The translations under genes were made by a program, and so were the position numbers. The notes under the pieces were generated by a model, which saw only the letters and a list, made by a program, of their open reading frames with translations, searched no databases and was not told the DNA's origin. DNA of 21,294 nt, from the IMG/VR virus record IMGVR_UViG_3300042542_004426, positions 1 through 21,294 of that record, one strand, 5' to 3'. The DNA comes from a virus. Positions 1 through 6,693 of this stretch are shown here, piece after piece; position 1 is the first letter of the stretch; each line of letters starts with the position of its first letter.

Positions 1-8
1 AGCAAGCT

Positions 9-200
9 GTGACCAAGCACCTGGCCGACTACGTGAATCTGGCCATCGCCATTCATGGCGTTGCCGTGGTGGTGGTGAACATCACCCCCACACCCAAGGA
101 CAACGAGGCGCTGGGCACCTACCGGCGGCTGGCCGTCAAGCTCTACCGCGCCATCGAGCTGATGGCCGGGATCGTGAACGCACCCACTGTCAAGCGCTGA
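9..200 (+). CDS. Small membrane protein with TPTPKDN motif, possible holin (may be 5' partial)
   Basis: The 63-aa product starts at a GTG. The frame is open to the window edge, so the true start may lie upstream. Residues about 8-25 form one hydrophobic segment (LAIAIHGVAVVVVN) followed by a TPTPKDN motif and a basic, partly amphipathic tail. I recall similar short phage proteins with a hydrophobic helix followed by TPTPKDD, often listed as holins or unknowns. It sits just before the tail fibre and near an L,D-transpeptidase-fold gene, and T7 also keeps its holin (gp17.5) next to the fibre gene. Function is inferred from topology and context only. It could instead be a minor virion protein. 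Confidence 0.5.
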   Translation: MTKHLADYVNLAIAIHGVAVVVVNITPTPKDNEALGTYRRLAVKLYRAIELMAGIVNAPTVKR

Positions 201-213
201 TTGGCACCTAGCT

Positions 214-227
214 CTGCAGTGCTGCAG
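214..227. promoter_or_regulatory. CTGCAGTGCTGCAG intergenic motif, copy 1
   Basis: This 14-bp sequence is two CTGCAG palindromes separated by TG. An identical copy lies at 19620-19633. Both are in short gaps ahead of virion gene blocks, and a GTCA follows at the same distance in both. It could be a late promoter for the phage RNA polymerase or a hairpin processing site. Two copies are too few to decide. Confidence 0.35.
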
Positions 228-261
228 AATAGGGTCATCACGTCCCATGGCCGGGTGACCC

Positions 262-2103
262 ATGACCATGCTAACGGCGCAGTCCCCTGAATACTATGGG
301 GTCACGCGAGTTGTTGGCCCTGACGGGGGGCCAGTCGCTGTGGCCCATGCTGCTTTCAAAAGCAGCATTTTATTCACTCGGCCGAACAACGCGACGGCTT
401 ACACCGCGGGCGATGTTATTGGTCGTGCAGATACTGTCACCCCGGCAAACGCCGGTGATGCAATCATTCGGTTGGCGGGGGTAGGCCCCGTTGGCGGCGC
501 GTTGTCACTGGAGACTGTTGAACTCCATTTTGACACCAACGCAATCCCGGCCGGGATGACCACATTCCGCTTGCACCTTTACGGGCTGCCTCCAGCCCCG
601 GTGCTTGACAATGCCGTTTTTAACTTGACCTCAGCAGAGATTGCCAGGTATCTGGGATTTATCACTCTCAATGCACCTGTTGATCTTGGCGACACGATTT
701 ACAGCATCACGACCGACATCCGACGCCACATCAATTTGGTGCCATACAGCGGTTCGCTGTATGCCGAGCTGGAGACTGTTGGCGCCTTCACGCCAGCTGC
801 ACTGACGCCTGTCACGCTGAAGGTTTCATCGCGGCAACTGTCGCCTGCTACTCAATTAGTGGAGGATCTGCCTATCGCGGGCTCATTCCCGGCGCTGCCA
901 ACACTGAATCTGAAGTTTTCGGAGAACAGGAACCTTATTGATGATGTGAGTGGTCGTCAGCTGATCACCTTCACCCGCGCCAGCAGCGCAACCTTCATCG
1001 ACAGCGCGGGAAGGCTGCAGACGGCAGCTGTGGATGTGCCGAGGTTTGACCACAACCCCACGACCGGCGAAAGCCTGGGCCTGCTGGTGGAGGAGCAGAG
1101 GACGAACAGCCTGACGTATTCAGAGGACACTAGCCAATGGCTGACACCGTTCAACATCACCATGTCGCAAAACCAAGCGACCGCTCCAGATGGTGCTTCA
1201 ACGGCTGATCAATACCTAGAAACGGCAGCAACTGGCTTGCACATTCAAGATGGTATGTCTTTTACGTTTGTTACCAGCACAGTCTATACGTACTCTGTTT
1301 TTGTCAAAAGCATTGGTGGTAGAAACTTTGAAATTGGTTACCCGGGTACTATTTTTACAGACAGATTTGCCCGCTTTAACCTTTCTGGCAGCGGTTCGGT
1401 TCAAGGTTCTGATGCTGGCGTGACCGCTAGCATCCAAGCCTATGCAAATGGCTGGTATAGGTGTTCCGCGACTAACACATGTGCGTCTGGCGCTTCTTCA
1501 CGAATAAGCAATTTTATTATTGATGGCAGTTTTGCCAGGTCTTACGCTGGTGATGTTACCAAAGGATTGTTCATTTGGGGCGCCCAACTAGAAGCCGGTG
1601 CCTTTGCCACCAGCTACATCCCCACCACCGCCGCCGCAGTCACCCGCAGCGCGGACGTTGCCAGCATCACGGGGGCGAACTTCAGCTCCTGGTATCGGCA
1701 GGATGAGGGGACGGTGTTTGTTAATGCAATTAATCCAGCCCTTAGTACAACTCTGTTTTCAGCATCTGATGGGACTGCAAACAATCGCATCCAAGCGGAC
1801 GCTGGCATAAGCGCCCGCGTTGCTCGCGTTGTAACAGGAGGCATAACTCAAGCAAATAATACCATTGCCTACACATTTGGAACGCAACAACAGTTCGCAC
1901 TTTCTTATGTCCTGAATTCAATTAATTTTGCAAATGCTGGGACGCTAGGCACGGAAGATACAAGCGCAACAATTCCGACAGTTGACCAGTTGAGATTGGG
2001 CGCAAATCCAACAGGCGCAGGCGCTCTCAACAGCACCATCAAGCGCCTCGCGTTCTTCCCCCAGCGCCTTTCCAACTCCACCCTCCAAACCATCACGCAA
2101 TGA
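262..2103 (+). CDS. Tail fibre / receptor-binding protein with lectin-like C-terminal region
   Basis: The 613-aa product appears to have two parts. Residues 1 to about 195 resemble a small phage structural domain. From about 205 it matches a modular phage tail protein pattern: FTRASSATFIDSAGRL, then a LVEEQRTN stretch, NGWYRC near 397-401, WGAQLEAGAFATSYIPTT near 439-456 and TRSADVASITGANFSSWY near 461-478. These motifs recur in phage tail proteins with concanavalin-like folds. It probably binds the host surface. It overlaps the next gene by ATGA. DNA encoding the C-terminal half (about 1200-1560 and 1730-2000) is clearly more AT-rich than its surroundings, consistent with module exchange. 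The family is recognised from motifs; receptor and exact fold are not known. Confidence 0.7.
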   Translation: MTMLTAQSPEYYGVTRVVGPDGGPVAVAHAAFKSSILFTRPNNATAYTAGDVIGRADTVTPANAGDAIIRLAGVGPVGGALSLETVELHFDTNAIPAGMTTFRLHLYGLPPAPVLDNAVFNLTSAEIARYLGFITLNAPVDLGDTIYSITTDIRRHINLVPYSGSLYAELETVGAFTPAALTPVTLKVSSRQLSPATQLVEDLPIAGSFPALPTLNLKFSENRNLIDDVSGRQLITFTRASSATFIDSAGRLQTAAVDVPRFDHNPTTGESLGLLVEEQRTNSLTYSEDTSQWLTPFNITMSQNQATAPDGASTADQYLETAATGLHIQDGMSFTFVTSTVYTYSVFVKSIGGRNFEIGYPGTIFTDRFARFNLSGSGSVQGSDAGVTASIQAYANGWYRCSATNTCASGASSRISNFIIDGSFARSYAGDVTKGLFIWGAQLEAGAFATSYIPTTAAAVTRSADVASITGANFSSWYRQDEGTVFVNAINPALSTTLFSASDGTANNRIQADAGISARVARVVTGGITQANNTIAYTFGTQQQFALSYVLNSINFANAGTLGTEDTSATIPTVDQLRLGANPTGAGALNSTIKRLAFFPQRLSNSTLQTITQ

Positions 2104-2399
2104 CCACCACATACCTCCGCTTTCCCGACGAATCCACCGGCATGGCTGCCCTGGATGCTGCTGGCCTTACCACCACCAATGAAGACGGTGACACCGTGGT
2201 GCTCACCGCCAGCCACACCCACGCCCTGGATGTCATCGGCCCCATCTACAAAGGCGGCACCTTTGACTCCAAAACTGGCAAGGTGATCACCCCACCTGTA
2301 CTGCTTGACGGCTGGCACGTCAACTTCGTCGGTGAGCTGCCTGAGGGGTGGGACGCCTATGTCGTCTCGCCCAAGCATCCATCGAGGGTGTTTGCATGA
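2100..2399 (+). CDS. Small tail-associated protein (hypothetical)
   Basis: The 99-aa product starts in an ATGA overlap with the fibre gene and ends in an ATGA overlap with the next one, so the three are translationally coupled. Its C-terminal part reads LLDGWHVNFVGELPEGWDAYVV and then a proline-rich RVFA end. I recall comparable short proteins after tail genes in cyanophages and prophages. Its position suggests a fibre accessory or chaperone role, but nothing in the sequence proves this. Confidence 0.6.
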   Translation: MTTTYLRFPDESTGMAALDAAGLTTTNEDGDTVVLTASHTHALDVIGPIYKGGTFDSKTGKVITPPVLLDGWHVNFVGELPEGWDAYVVSPKHPSRVFA

Positions 2400-2914
2400 C
2401 ACTCATCGGCCCGAAGACCAAACCGCAGGACTGGGGGTTCCAGCTGGGTGACACCCATCTGGTCGTCAACGATCAGAGCGAAACGCTGACCGGTTGGAGT
2501 TTCGATGGCACCCAACTGTTCAAGCTCACGGCATTGGCCCGCGGGCAGGGACGTGACAACCAATGGGGTGAGCCCAACACCGACACACCCCCTGGCTTGT
2601 ACCGGGTGGGTTCGGTGTGGCGTGATTACGACCGCCTGGGCGATGCCCCCGGCCGTCAACCAGAGCTGATGCCCTATGGCTGGTACACGCTGGATCTGAT
2701 CGAGCTGGAAGCGCAGGAGCGCCGCTACGGGCGTGCTGGCATCGCCATCCATGGCGGCGGGTCGGGGCTGGGCTGGCCCGGCTGCTGGCAGCCTCGTCAG
2801 GCCCTGCTGCCAACGCATGGCTGCATCCGCTGCCATAACGCTGATCTACGCGATCACATCATGCCCCGCCTGAAGCGCGGCAAGATGTTCGTGTCGGTGT
2901 ACCAGGAGAGCTGA
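2396..2914 (+). CDS. L,D-transpeptidase (YkuD)-fold protein, probable lysis or cell-wall enzyme
   Basis: With the ATG in the ATGA overlap the product is 172 aa. It shows the YkuD signature: GIAIHGGG around residues 115-122 and LLPTHGCIRC at 137-146. His119 and His141-Gly-Cys143-x-Arg145 match the His...(S/T)HGCxR active site with a catalytic cysteine. YkuD-fold enzymes cross-link or edit peptidoglycan stem peptides. No signal peptide is evident, so export would need a holin or virion delivery. The gene lies between fibre and small terminase, where T7 has its holin. It may replace or assist a lysozyme, or modify the wall. The fold is well supported, the biological role is inferred. Confidence 0.72.
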   Translation: MTLIGPKTKPQDWGFQLGDTHLVVNDQSETLTGWSFDGTQLFKLTALARGQGRDNQWGEPNTDTPPGLYRVGSVWRDYDRLGDAPGRQPELMPYGWYTLDLIELEAQERRYGRAGIAIHGGGSGLGWPGCWQPRQALLPTHGCIRCHNADLRDHIMPRLKRGKMFVSVYQES

Positions 2915-2916
2915 CA

Positions 2917-3177
2917 ATGGCGGATCTGAACAAGGATCTGGAGGAACTGCACGCCGAGGTTGTCAGCGCTGTGCGTGAGCGCATCAGCAATGGCGCCAGC
3001 AATGACGATCTGCGCGTTGCTTTGCAGCTGCTGAAGCAGAACAGTGTCACCGCCAATCTCTCCGAGGATGACACTGCGGCCTTGCGTTCACGCATGGCAG
3101 GCAAGCTCGACTTCTCCGCTCTGAAGGACAAGCCGAAGGTGGTGCCGCTGCGTCAGGACAACCAGCTCAGCGCCTGA
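2917..3177 (+). CDS. terS: Small terminase subunit (DNA maturase A), T7 gp18-like
   Basis: The 86-aa product has the size and helical, charged character of T7 gp18. It begins with an acidic heptad-like helix (DLNKDLEELHAEVVSAVRERI) followed by a second helix with LRVALQLLKQNSVTANL, as in small terminases of T7-like cyanophages. It recognises phage DNA and hands it to the large terminase for packaging. AGGAG at 2904-2908 is a good ribosome binding site 8 nt before the ATG. Its 3' end overlaps the large terminase on the other strand by 11 bp. The call rests on helix pattern, length and position. Confidence 0.65.
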   Translation: MADLNKDLEELHAEVVSAVRERISNGASNDDLRVALQLLKQNSVTANLSEDDTAALRSRMAGKLDFSALKDKPKVVPLRQDNQLSA

Positions 3178-5035
3178 TCCCCCCGTAGGCCATGCCACCA
3201 GGCCGCGGCTTCCAGCCCATCGCTAGGGCATCAATGCAGGCACCGCTTTCATCAAACCAGGCACGCAGGTTTTCATCGTCCATGTCGTCCTTGCGCTGCT
3301 GCTGCGCCTTCTTCTGATCCTGGGCTGCGGCATCGGTGAAGAACTTGACCCCGAGGGCAGTGGCATCGAGCCGGTCATCAAACACCAGCGCACCGCGCTC
3401 GATGGTGATGCGGCTGCACTGGTACATGAGCGACCGCTGGTGGCCGAGCTCAGGATCGCGTTCGGCATCGGCGTAGTCCTTGCGGATCAGCTCACGATTC
3501 ACCACCACCCGATGCTGTTGCACCAGGGGGGCAAGGGTGTCAACGATGCGGCGTTCCTTCTGCTGGCTGACGCGCACCTCCTCGATTGAGACTGGATGCA
3601 CGTTGGCCATCACCGGCTGCAGCAGGGCGGTGAACATGCCATCACCCATGTTGCTCTCGGCCACGCAGTAGCCGACGTTCCAGCGCTGTGCGATCTGCGC
3701 CAGACGCTGCAGCACAGCGGGCTCATACCCGCGGGTGGTGCCACCGCTTTCCAAGAGGAAGAAGTTGCCGTTGAGCTCTGCGATCACAGCCCACGCCAGT
3801 TCATCCGCGCCGCGGCCGGATGGGTCAATCGCCAGCACGCACCGCCAGGTTTCCTCGCGCGTCACCCATCCATCCACCTTGGCTGGACGGTGGTAGTAGC
3901 GATCAGCGCCAAGGCCAACGCACATCAGATCCTGAATCCGCTCATCCGGGCCGGCGGCCCAGACCACCACTTCAGGCAGTGCCTTGCCGTCCAGATCCAT
4001 CACCATCAGATCGGACAGACGAATCGGGTATCGATCGAGGGTGCTGAGACGACAGTTCAGCTGGTACTGCAGTTGGACAGAAGCGCGAGTCATCTTCATT
4101 TCGCGCTTCAGCAGCTCCTCATGGCCAAACCGCTCGGGGTCCGTTGGCGAACCCGCGAGCGATGGCTGCTCAAGCACCGCTTCAGCGATGTCCGGTGACA
4201 GGCTGCCGTCATAGGCATCCCACTCGTCAGGGTCGGAGGGGTTGGGGAACCTGGCCGGCCAGTAGCGAATCGCGTAGTTCCGCTCGCGCACCAGCCGCAG
4301 GTAGAGCGAGGTTTCCAGGTGCGGTGTGCCGAGGTAGCGGATCTGACGAGGGAAGACCTGTCGTTCACCGGCGGCGTTGAAGTCTGGTGGTGCAGACCGA
4401 TCGAAGTCAGGTTCGTCCGGCTTGATGATCACCTCCAGCTCGGTGACGGCCTGGGCCAGACGTTCCTGCTTGAGCGGTGTGATCGAGTTGTTGAGGGTCT
4501 CGATGTCGTCCGGCAACGCCAGGGTGCAGCGCTTGCCGGTGAGCGATGGAGAGAGGATGCCAACGATGCGAACGCTGGGGCTCTGGTCGATGTAGGCCGG
4601 GCCCACGTCGAACGCCTTGACTGACGAGCGGCCATCGGGCTTCGGTTCCAGACAGCGCAGGATGTCCACCTCGCGGATGGCACGCGCCATGAAGGTGGCG
4701 ATCTCCTCAGCCTTGTCTTTGGTGGCAGCAGGGATCAGCACCCGTTCTGAGAAGGGGTCATGCCGCAGCCGCCAGAGGGCATAGGCCGCCCCCTCGAATG
4801 ACTTGCCCAGACCGCGGTAGGCAACGGTGATGGAGGAATCAGGACCGGTCTCCATCCATTGCGCCACTTCCAGCTGGCGCAGTGTTGGCGTGTCGGCCAG
4901 GTTGAGTTCCCGCAACAGGTAGCAGAGGAAATGCGGGAAGGGGCCCAGCTCTGACGGCAGTGGAGTCCACTTCAAGGCAAAGCCCCCCCGCCTAGGACGA
5001 GAGGGCTTCGCACACCACCAATCACCAGAACACAA
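3167..5035 (-). CDS. terL: Large terminase subunit (DNA maturase B), T7 gp19-like
   Basis: This is the ATPase-nuclease that pumps DNA into the prohead. Numbered from 5035 (622 aa), Walker A is YRGLGKS at 73-79 (T7 has FRGIGKS). Walker B is LPDDIE near 174-179. The RNase-H-like nuclease shows AIDPSGRGADE with Asp404, AESNMGDG with Glu460 and DDRLDA near 553-558. The longest start is a TTG at 5035; a second TTG at 4975 would begin MKWTPLP, close to the usual N-terminus of the family, and leave a structured leader. I cannot choose firmly. The orientation is odd: it is antisense to and convergent with the small terminase. Upstream on the same strand lie the 76-aa and winged-helix genes. Confidence 0.92.
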   Translation of the reverse strand: MCSGDWWCAKPSRPRRGGFALKWTPLPSELGPFPHFLCYLLRELNLADTPTLRQLEVAQWMETGPDSSITVAYRGLGKSFEGAAYALWRLRHDPFSERVLIPAATKDKAEEIATFMARAIREVDILRCLEPKPDGRSSVKAFDVGPAYIDQSPSVRIVGILSPSLTGKRCTLALPDDIETLNNSITPLKQERLAQAVTELEVIIKPDEPDFDRSAPPDFNAAGERQVFPRQIRYLGTPHLETSLYLRLVRERNYAIRYWPARFPNPSDPDEWDAYDGSLSPDIAEAVLEQPSLAGSPTDPERFGHEELLKREMKMTRASVQLQYQLNCRLSTLDRYPIRLSDLMVMDLDGKALPEVVVWAAGPDERIQDLMCVGLGADRYYHRPAKVDGWVTREETWRCVLAIDPSGRGADELAWAVIAELNGNFFLLESGGTTRGYEPAVLQRLAQIAQRWNVGYCVAESNMGDGMFTALLQPVMANVHPVSIEEVRVSQQKERRIVDTLAPLVQQHRVVVNRELIRKDYADAERDPELGHQRSLMYQCSRITIERGALVFDDRLDATALGVKFFTDAAAQDQKKAQQQRKDDMDDENLRAWFDESGACIDALAMGWKPRPGGMAYGGIRR

Positions 5036-5082
5036 TGTCTGGAGAGAGGGCTTCCCGGCACCACCCGGGTGAGCATCGGCAT
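4979..5082 (-). promoter_or_regulatory. Structured leader ahead of the large terminase
   Basis: This stretch separates the 76-aa gene from the large terminase. An 11-bp direct repeat, GAGAGGGCTTC on the plus strand, occurs at 4999-5009 and again about 45 bp on. AAGCCC and GGGCTT around 4979-5007 can pair, and CCCGG-CACCAC-CCGGG near 5055-5070 forms a second small hairpin. If translation starts at 4975 this is an untranslated leader. A packaging or processing site is possible but not shown. Confidence 0.35.
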
Positions 5083-5083
5083 C

Positions 5084-5314
5084 TTAACCCTCCTCGTAAG
5101 CCTCATTCACCGCAGCGGTGGTGGGGTCATCCGCTTGGTACTGGCCCTTGGTGGTGCGTGCCCGTTTCGTCGGCGCTGGGGGCTCCTTCGCTGGGGGAGT
5201 GTCAAAACGTCGAGCAAACGCTGCTTCAGCGGCATCGAGAACGTCCTGAGGCACGTCGCTGCCGTATTGATGCACGTCCAGGCGGATGCGATCTTCATTG
5301 CTGAGGTAAGGCAC
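5084..5314 (-). CDS. Hypothetical protein, acidic, ends in DDPTTAAVNEAYEEG
   Basis: The 76-aa product starts with GTG. It has an acidic N-terminal half (LSNEDRIRLDVHQYGSDVP), a basic Pro/Ala/Lys linker around residues 40-55 and a C-terminal QADDPTTAAVNEAYEEG. I recall a similar DDPsTpxvNEAW-type ending in small phage proteins near terminase or tail genes. It is in the same frame as the large terminase, separated from it by a TAA and about 48 bp. The GTG lies inside a 10-bp palindrome, GCACCGGTGC (5311-5320), and its ribosome binding site is weak, so the start is uncertain. Function unknown. Confidence 0.55.
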   Translation of the reverse strand: MPYLSNEDRIRLDVHQYGSDVPQDVLDAAEAAFARRFDTPPAKEPPAPTKRARTTKGQYQADDPTTAAVNEAYEEG

Positions 5315-5355
5315 CGGTGCAGAGCAGATGCACTGATGTTACCGATGCCTACCAG

Positions 5356-5748
5356 CTATTCCGGCTGTTGCGCGGGGAAGGCATCGAGGAACTGCTGGTA
5401 GAGATGGCCGCGGCGTTGCGGGCTGCCAACAGAAGCGAATTGCGGGTTGATGAGAAAGAAGTTCTGGCCGCTGTGTTGATCGCATGTGCGAACAATGAAG
5501 CGCTGCCTCTGGAGGCGACGAACTGAGGTTGAGCAGCGGGTCTGCTCAATCCCCATGGCCTGGGCCACGGCCTTCTGAGTCATGTTGACGCGACCGCTGC
5601 GCCAGTTGACGTGAGCGAGGAGGGTGAGCAGGACTGACATGTCGATGTGCTGAATCCGCCGCTCGCGCAGGGCTGTGACAACGGAGGTTGCTGCTTCTTC
5701 GGTGAAGACCATTACGAACCCCTCTGAACCGTCTTCATTTCTGTGCAT
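5356..5748 (-). CDS. Winged-helix DNA-binding regulator, RepL-like
   Basis: The 130-aa product has a helix-turn-helix at about residues 56-85 (MTQKAVAQAMGIEQT then STSVRRLQRQRFI). A wing follows and ends in FFLINPQFASVG at 97-108, then RRGHLYQQFLDAF. The order HTH, wing, LNPxF.x.G, hydrophobic end resembles RepL-type plasmid replication/maintenance proteins and related regulators. A CACCACCACC tract directly precedes the ATG on its own strand, as for several early genes on the other strand. CTAGGTGTCG motifs lie 45-80 bp upstream and could be its operators. It may act as a repressor or an origin-binding protein. Confidence 0.6.
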   Translation of the reverse strand: MHRNEDGSEGFVMVFTEEAATSVVTALRERRIQHIDMSVLLTLLAHVNWRSGRVNMTQKAVAQAMGIEQTRCSTSVRRLQRQRFIVRTCDQHSGQNFFLINPQFASVGSPQRRGHLYQQFLDAFPAQQPE

Positions 5749-5793
5749 TGGTGGTGGTGTGCGTGCTGCCTTAGGCGATTGCGCCCCTAGTGA

Positions 5794-5828
5794 CTAGGTG
5801 TCGGAACCTAGGTGTCGTTACATAGGTG
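5794..5828. repeat. TAGGTG direct repeats at 14-bp spacing, candidate operators
   Basis: CTAGGTGTCG occurs at 5794 and 5808, and a weaker CATAGGTGC continues the series at 5821, so the TAGGTG cores are exactly 14 bp apart. A further CTAGGTGTC lies at 5892-5900 and another full CCTAGGTGTCG at 9908-9918. Four of the five are just upstream of the winged-helix gene at 5748 and one is just upstream of the winged-helix gene at 9934. That distribution suggests regulator binding sites or phage promoters. Confidence 0.5.
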
Positions 5829-5873
5829 CAAATGTACTAAACCCAGTCATAGCAAGGGATCTCAACCGGCCAA

Positions 5874-5902
5874 CCTTAAATCGACTTTCTTCTAGGTGTC
5901 AA
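5874..5902 (-). promoter_or_regulatory. Candidate sigma70-type promoter for the minus-strand block
   Basis: On the minus strand an exact TTGACA (5902-5897) is followed after 16 bp by TTTAAG, four of six matches to TATAAT. It points toward the winged-helix regulator, the 76-aa gene and the large terminase. The CTAGGTGTC copy at 5892-5900 overlaps the -35 box, which would fit a repressor site. Confidence 0.35.
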
Positions 5903-6229
5903 GACATCCCAGCCCACCACCCATTCCCCGAAATGTCTTCTGATTCTTATCTGTAGACACAAAACAATTCACAGCCAGACAAGGCGAAAACACACCCCCA
6001 CCACTCACCCGCAGCACACCAACACACCCCCGCCACCATCACCAGCACACCTGCGGCACACTTCCCCCTCACAGGCGCCTGCAGGGCCTCTCAAGCCCGC
6101 TCAGCCTCCCAGCACACCCGCATACCCCCTGAGGCCTGTCACAGCCCCGCACAGACCCCTCATACGCGCTTCCTCCGCACACCCGCAGAACACAGCAACT
6201 CCCAATTTCACCCCGCGCAATTCGATGGG
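5903..6229. other. Gene-free, C-rich, strand-asymmetric stretch
   Basis: I see no gene here. The plus strand is rich in C and A and poor in G and T (runs such as CACACCCCCACCACTCACCC). At about 6230-6265 the bias switches to G/T-rich. By T7 gene order this lies between the last packaging gene and the first early gene, so it could span the genome ends or terminal repeat. No direct repeat long enough to be a terminal repeat is visible inside the window. Confidence 0.4.
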
Positions 6230-6247
6230 GGGACGCACATGCGTCCC
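6230..6247. terminator. Strong hairpin at the composition switch
   Basis: GGGACGCA (6230-6237) and TGCGTCCC (6240-6247) are a perfect 8-bp inverted repeat with a 2-nt centre, or a 7-bp stem with loop ACAT. It sits where plus-strand composition flips from C-rich to G-rich. No T-run follows on the plus strand. Terminator, origin or end-processing structure are all possible. Confidence 0.4.
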
Positions 6248-6453
6248 AGCCCTACCCCCCCCCTGCCCCCCCTGCTGCCGCTGGTGGGGTGCTGGCGGCG
6301 GGGCTGCGTGGTGCTGCTGGTGGTGCTGCTGCCCCTGGTGGGCCTGCTGGTGGTGGCCGCGGCGCTGGTGGGGCATCCGCGGGCCGGGCCTGCTGGCGGG
6401 GGCTGGGTTGTCTGCGGATTGGTGATCTGCTCACCACCACCAGCAGGGCAGCA

Positions 6454-6575
6454 GGTGCCCACCAGCAGGCGTGGCCGGTGCCCACCAGCAGGCGTGGCCG
6501 GTGCCCACCAGCAGGCGTGGCCGGTGCCCACCAGCAGGCGTGGCCGGTGCCCACCAGCAGGCGTGGCCGGTGCCC
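6454..6575. repeat. Five exact 23-bp tandem repeats plus a partial sixth
   Basis: Units start at 6454, 6477, 6500, 6523 and 6546 and are identical; a 7-bp partial begins at 6569. Each unit begins GGTGCCCACC, contains CCACCAGC and ends GGCGTGGCC. There are no spacers, so it is not a CRISPR. The period is about two helical turns, as in iterons. It precedes the early genes in a region with no convincing gene, which favours a role in replication or transcription control. Exact identity suggests recent amplification or selection. Confidence 0.85.
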
Positions 6576-6613
6576 GGTGTGACCGGATGTGAGAACCCTC
6601 CGACCTTGTGCTC

Positions 6614-6625
6614 TCCACATGTGGA
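6614..6625. promoter_or_regulatory. TCCACATGTGGA palindrome, possible operator
   Basis: This perfect 12-bp palindrome lies between the 23-bp repeats and the clamp-like gene. A related GCACATGTGC palindrome is at 14492-14501, upstream of the SSB gene. Both are intergenic and centred on CACATGTG, so a shared regulator is possible. I found no clear sigma70 promoter around it. Confidence 0.3.
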
Positions 6626-6667
6626 CAGGACGTGCTAGGAAGTGGGCGTGTTCTGCACCAGTGCCGA

Positions 6668-6693
6668 GCACCACCACCACCGAGAGAGAGACC
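6668..6693 (+). promoter_or_regulatory. CACC-tract / GAGAGAGAC leader ahead of the clamp-like gene
   Basis: A CACCACCACCACC tract runs into GAGAGAGAGACC immediately before the ATG. The same leader precedes the genes at 7546 and 8591, and shorter forms precede 9009, 10281 and (minus strand) 5748. GAGAGAG probably serves as the ribosome binding site although it is not the usual AGGAGG. Confidence 0.55.

Noticed and set aside
5035-5304. Plus-strand ORF preceded by a CACACCACCAATCACCAG leader
   Set aside because: The leader resembles those of early genes, but the product is Arg/His/Pro-rich and antisense to the 76-aa gene with its phage-like C-terminus.
6454-6575. CRISPR array
   Set aside because: The repeats are directly adjacent with no spacers, and no cas gene is nearby.
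6239-6592. Plus-strand ORF with a hydrophobic LLVVLLPLVGLLVVAAALVG segment
   Set aside because: The hydrophobic part comes from CTG/GTG-rich DNA, the second half runs through 23-bp repeats whose length is not a multiple of three, and there is no good ribosome binding site. A small membrane protein is not excluded.
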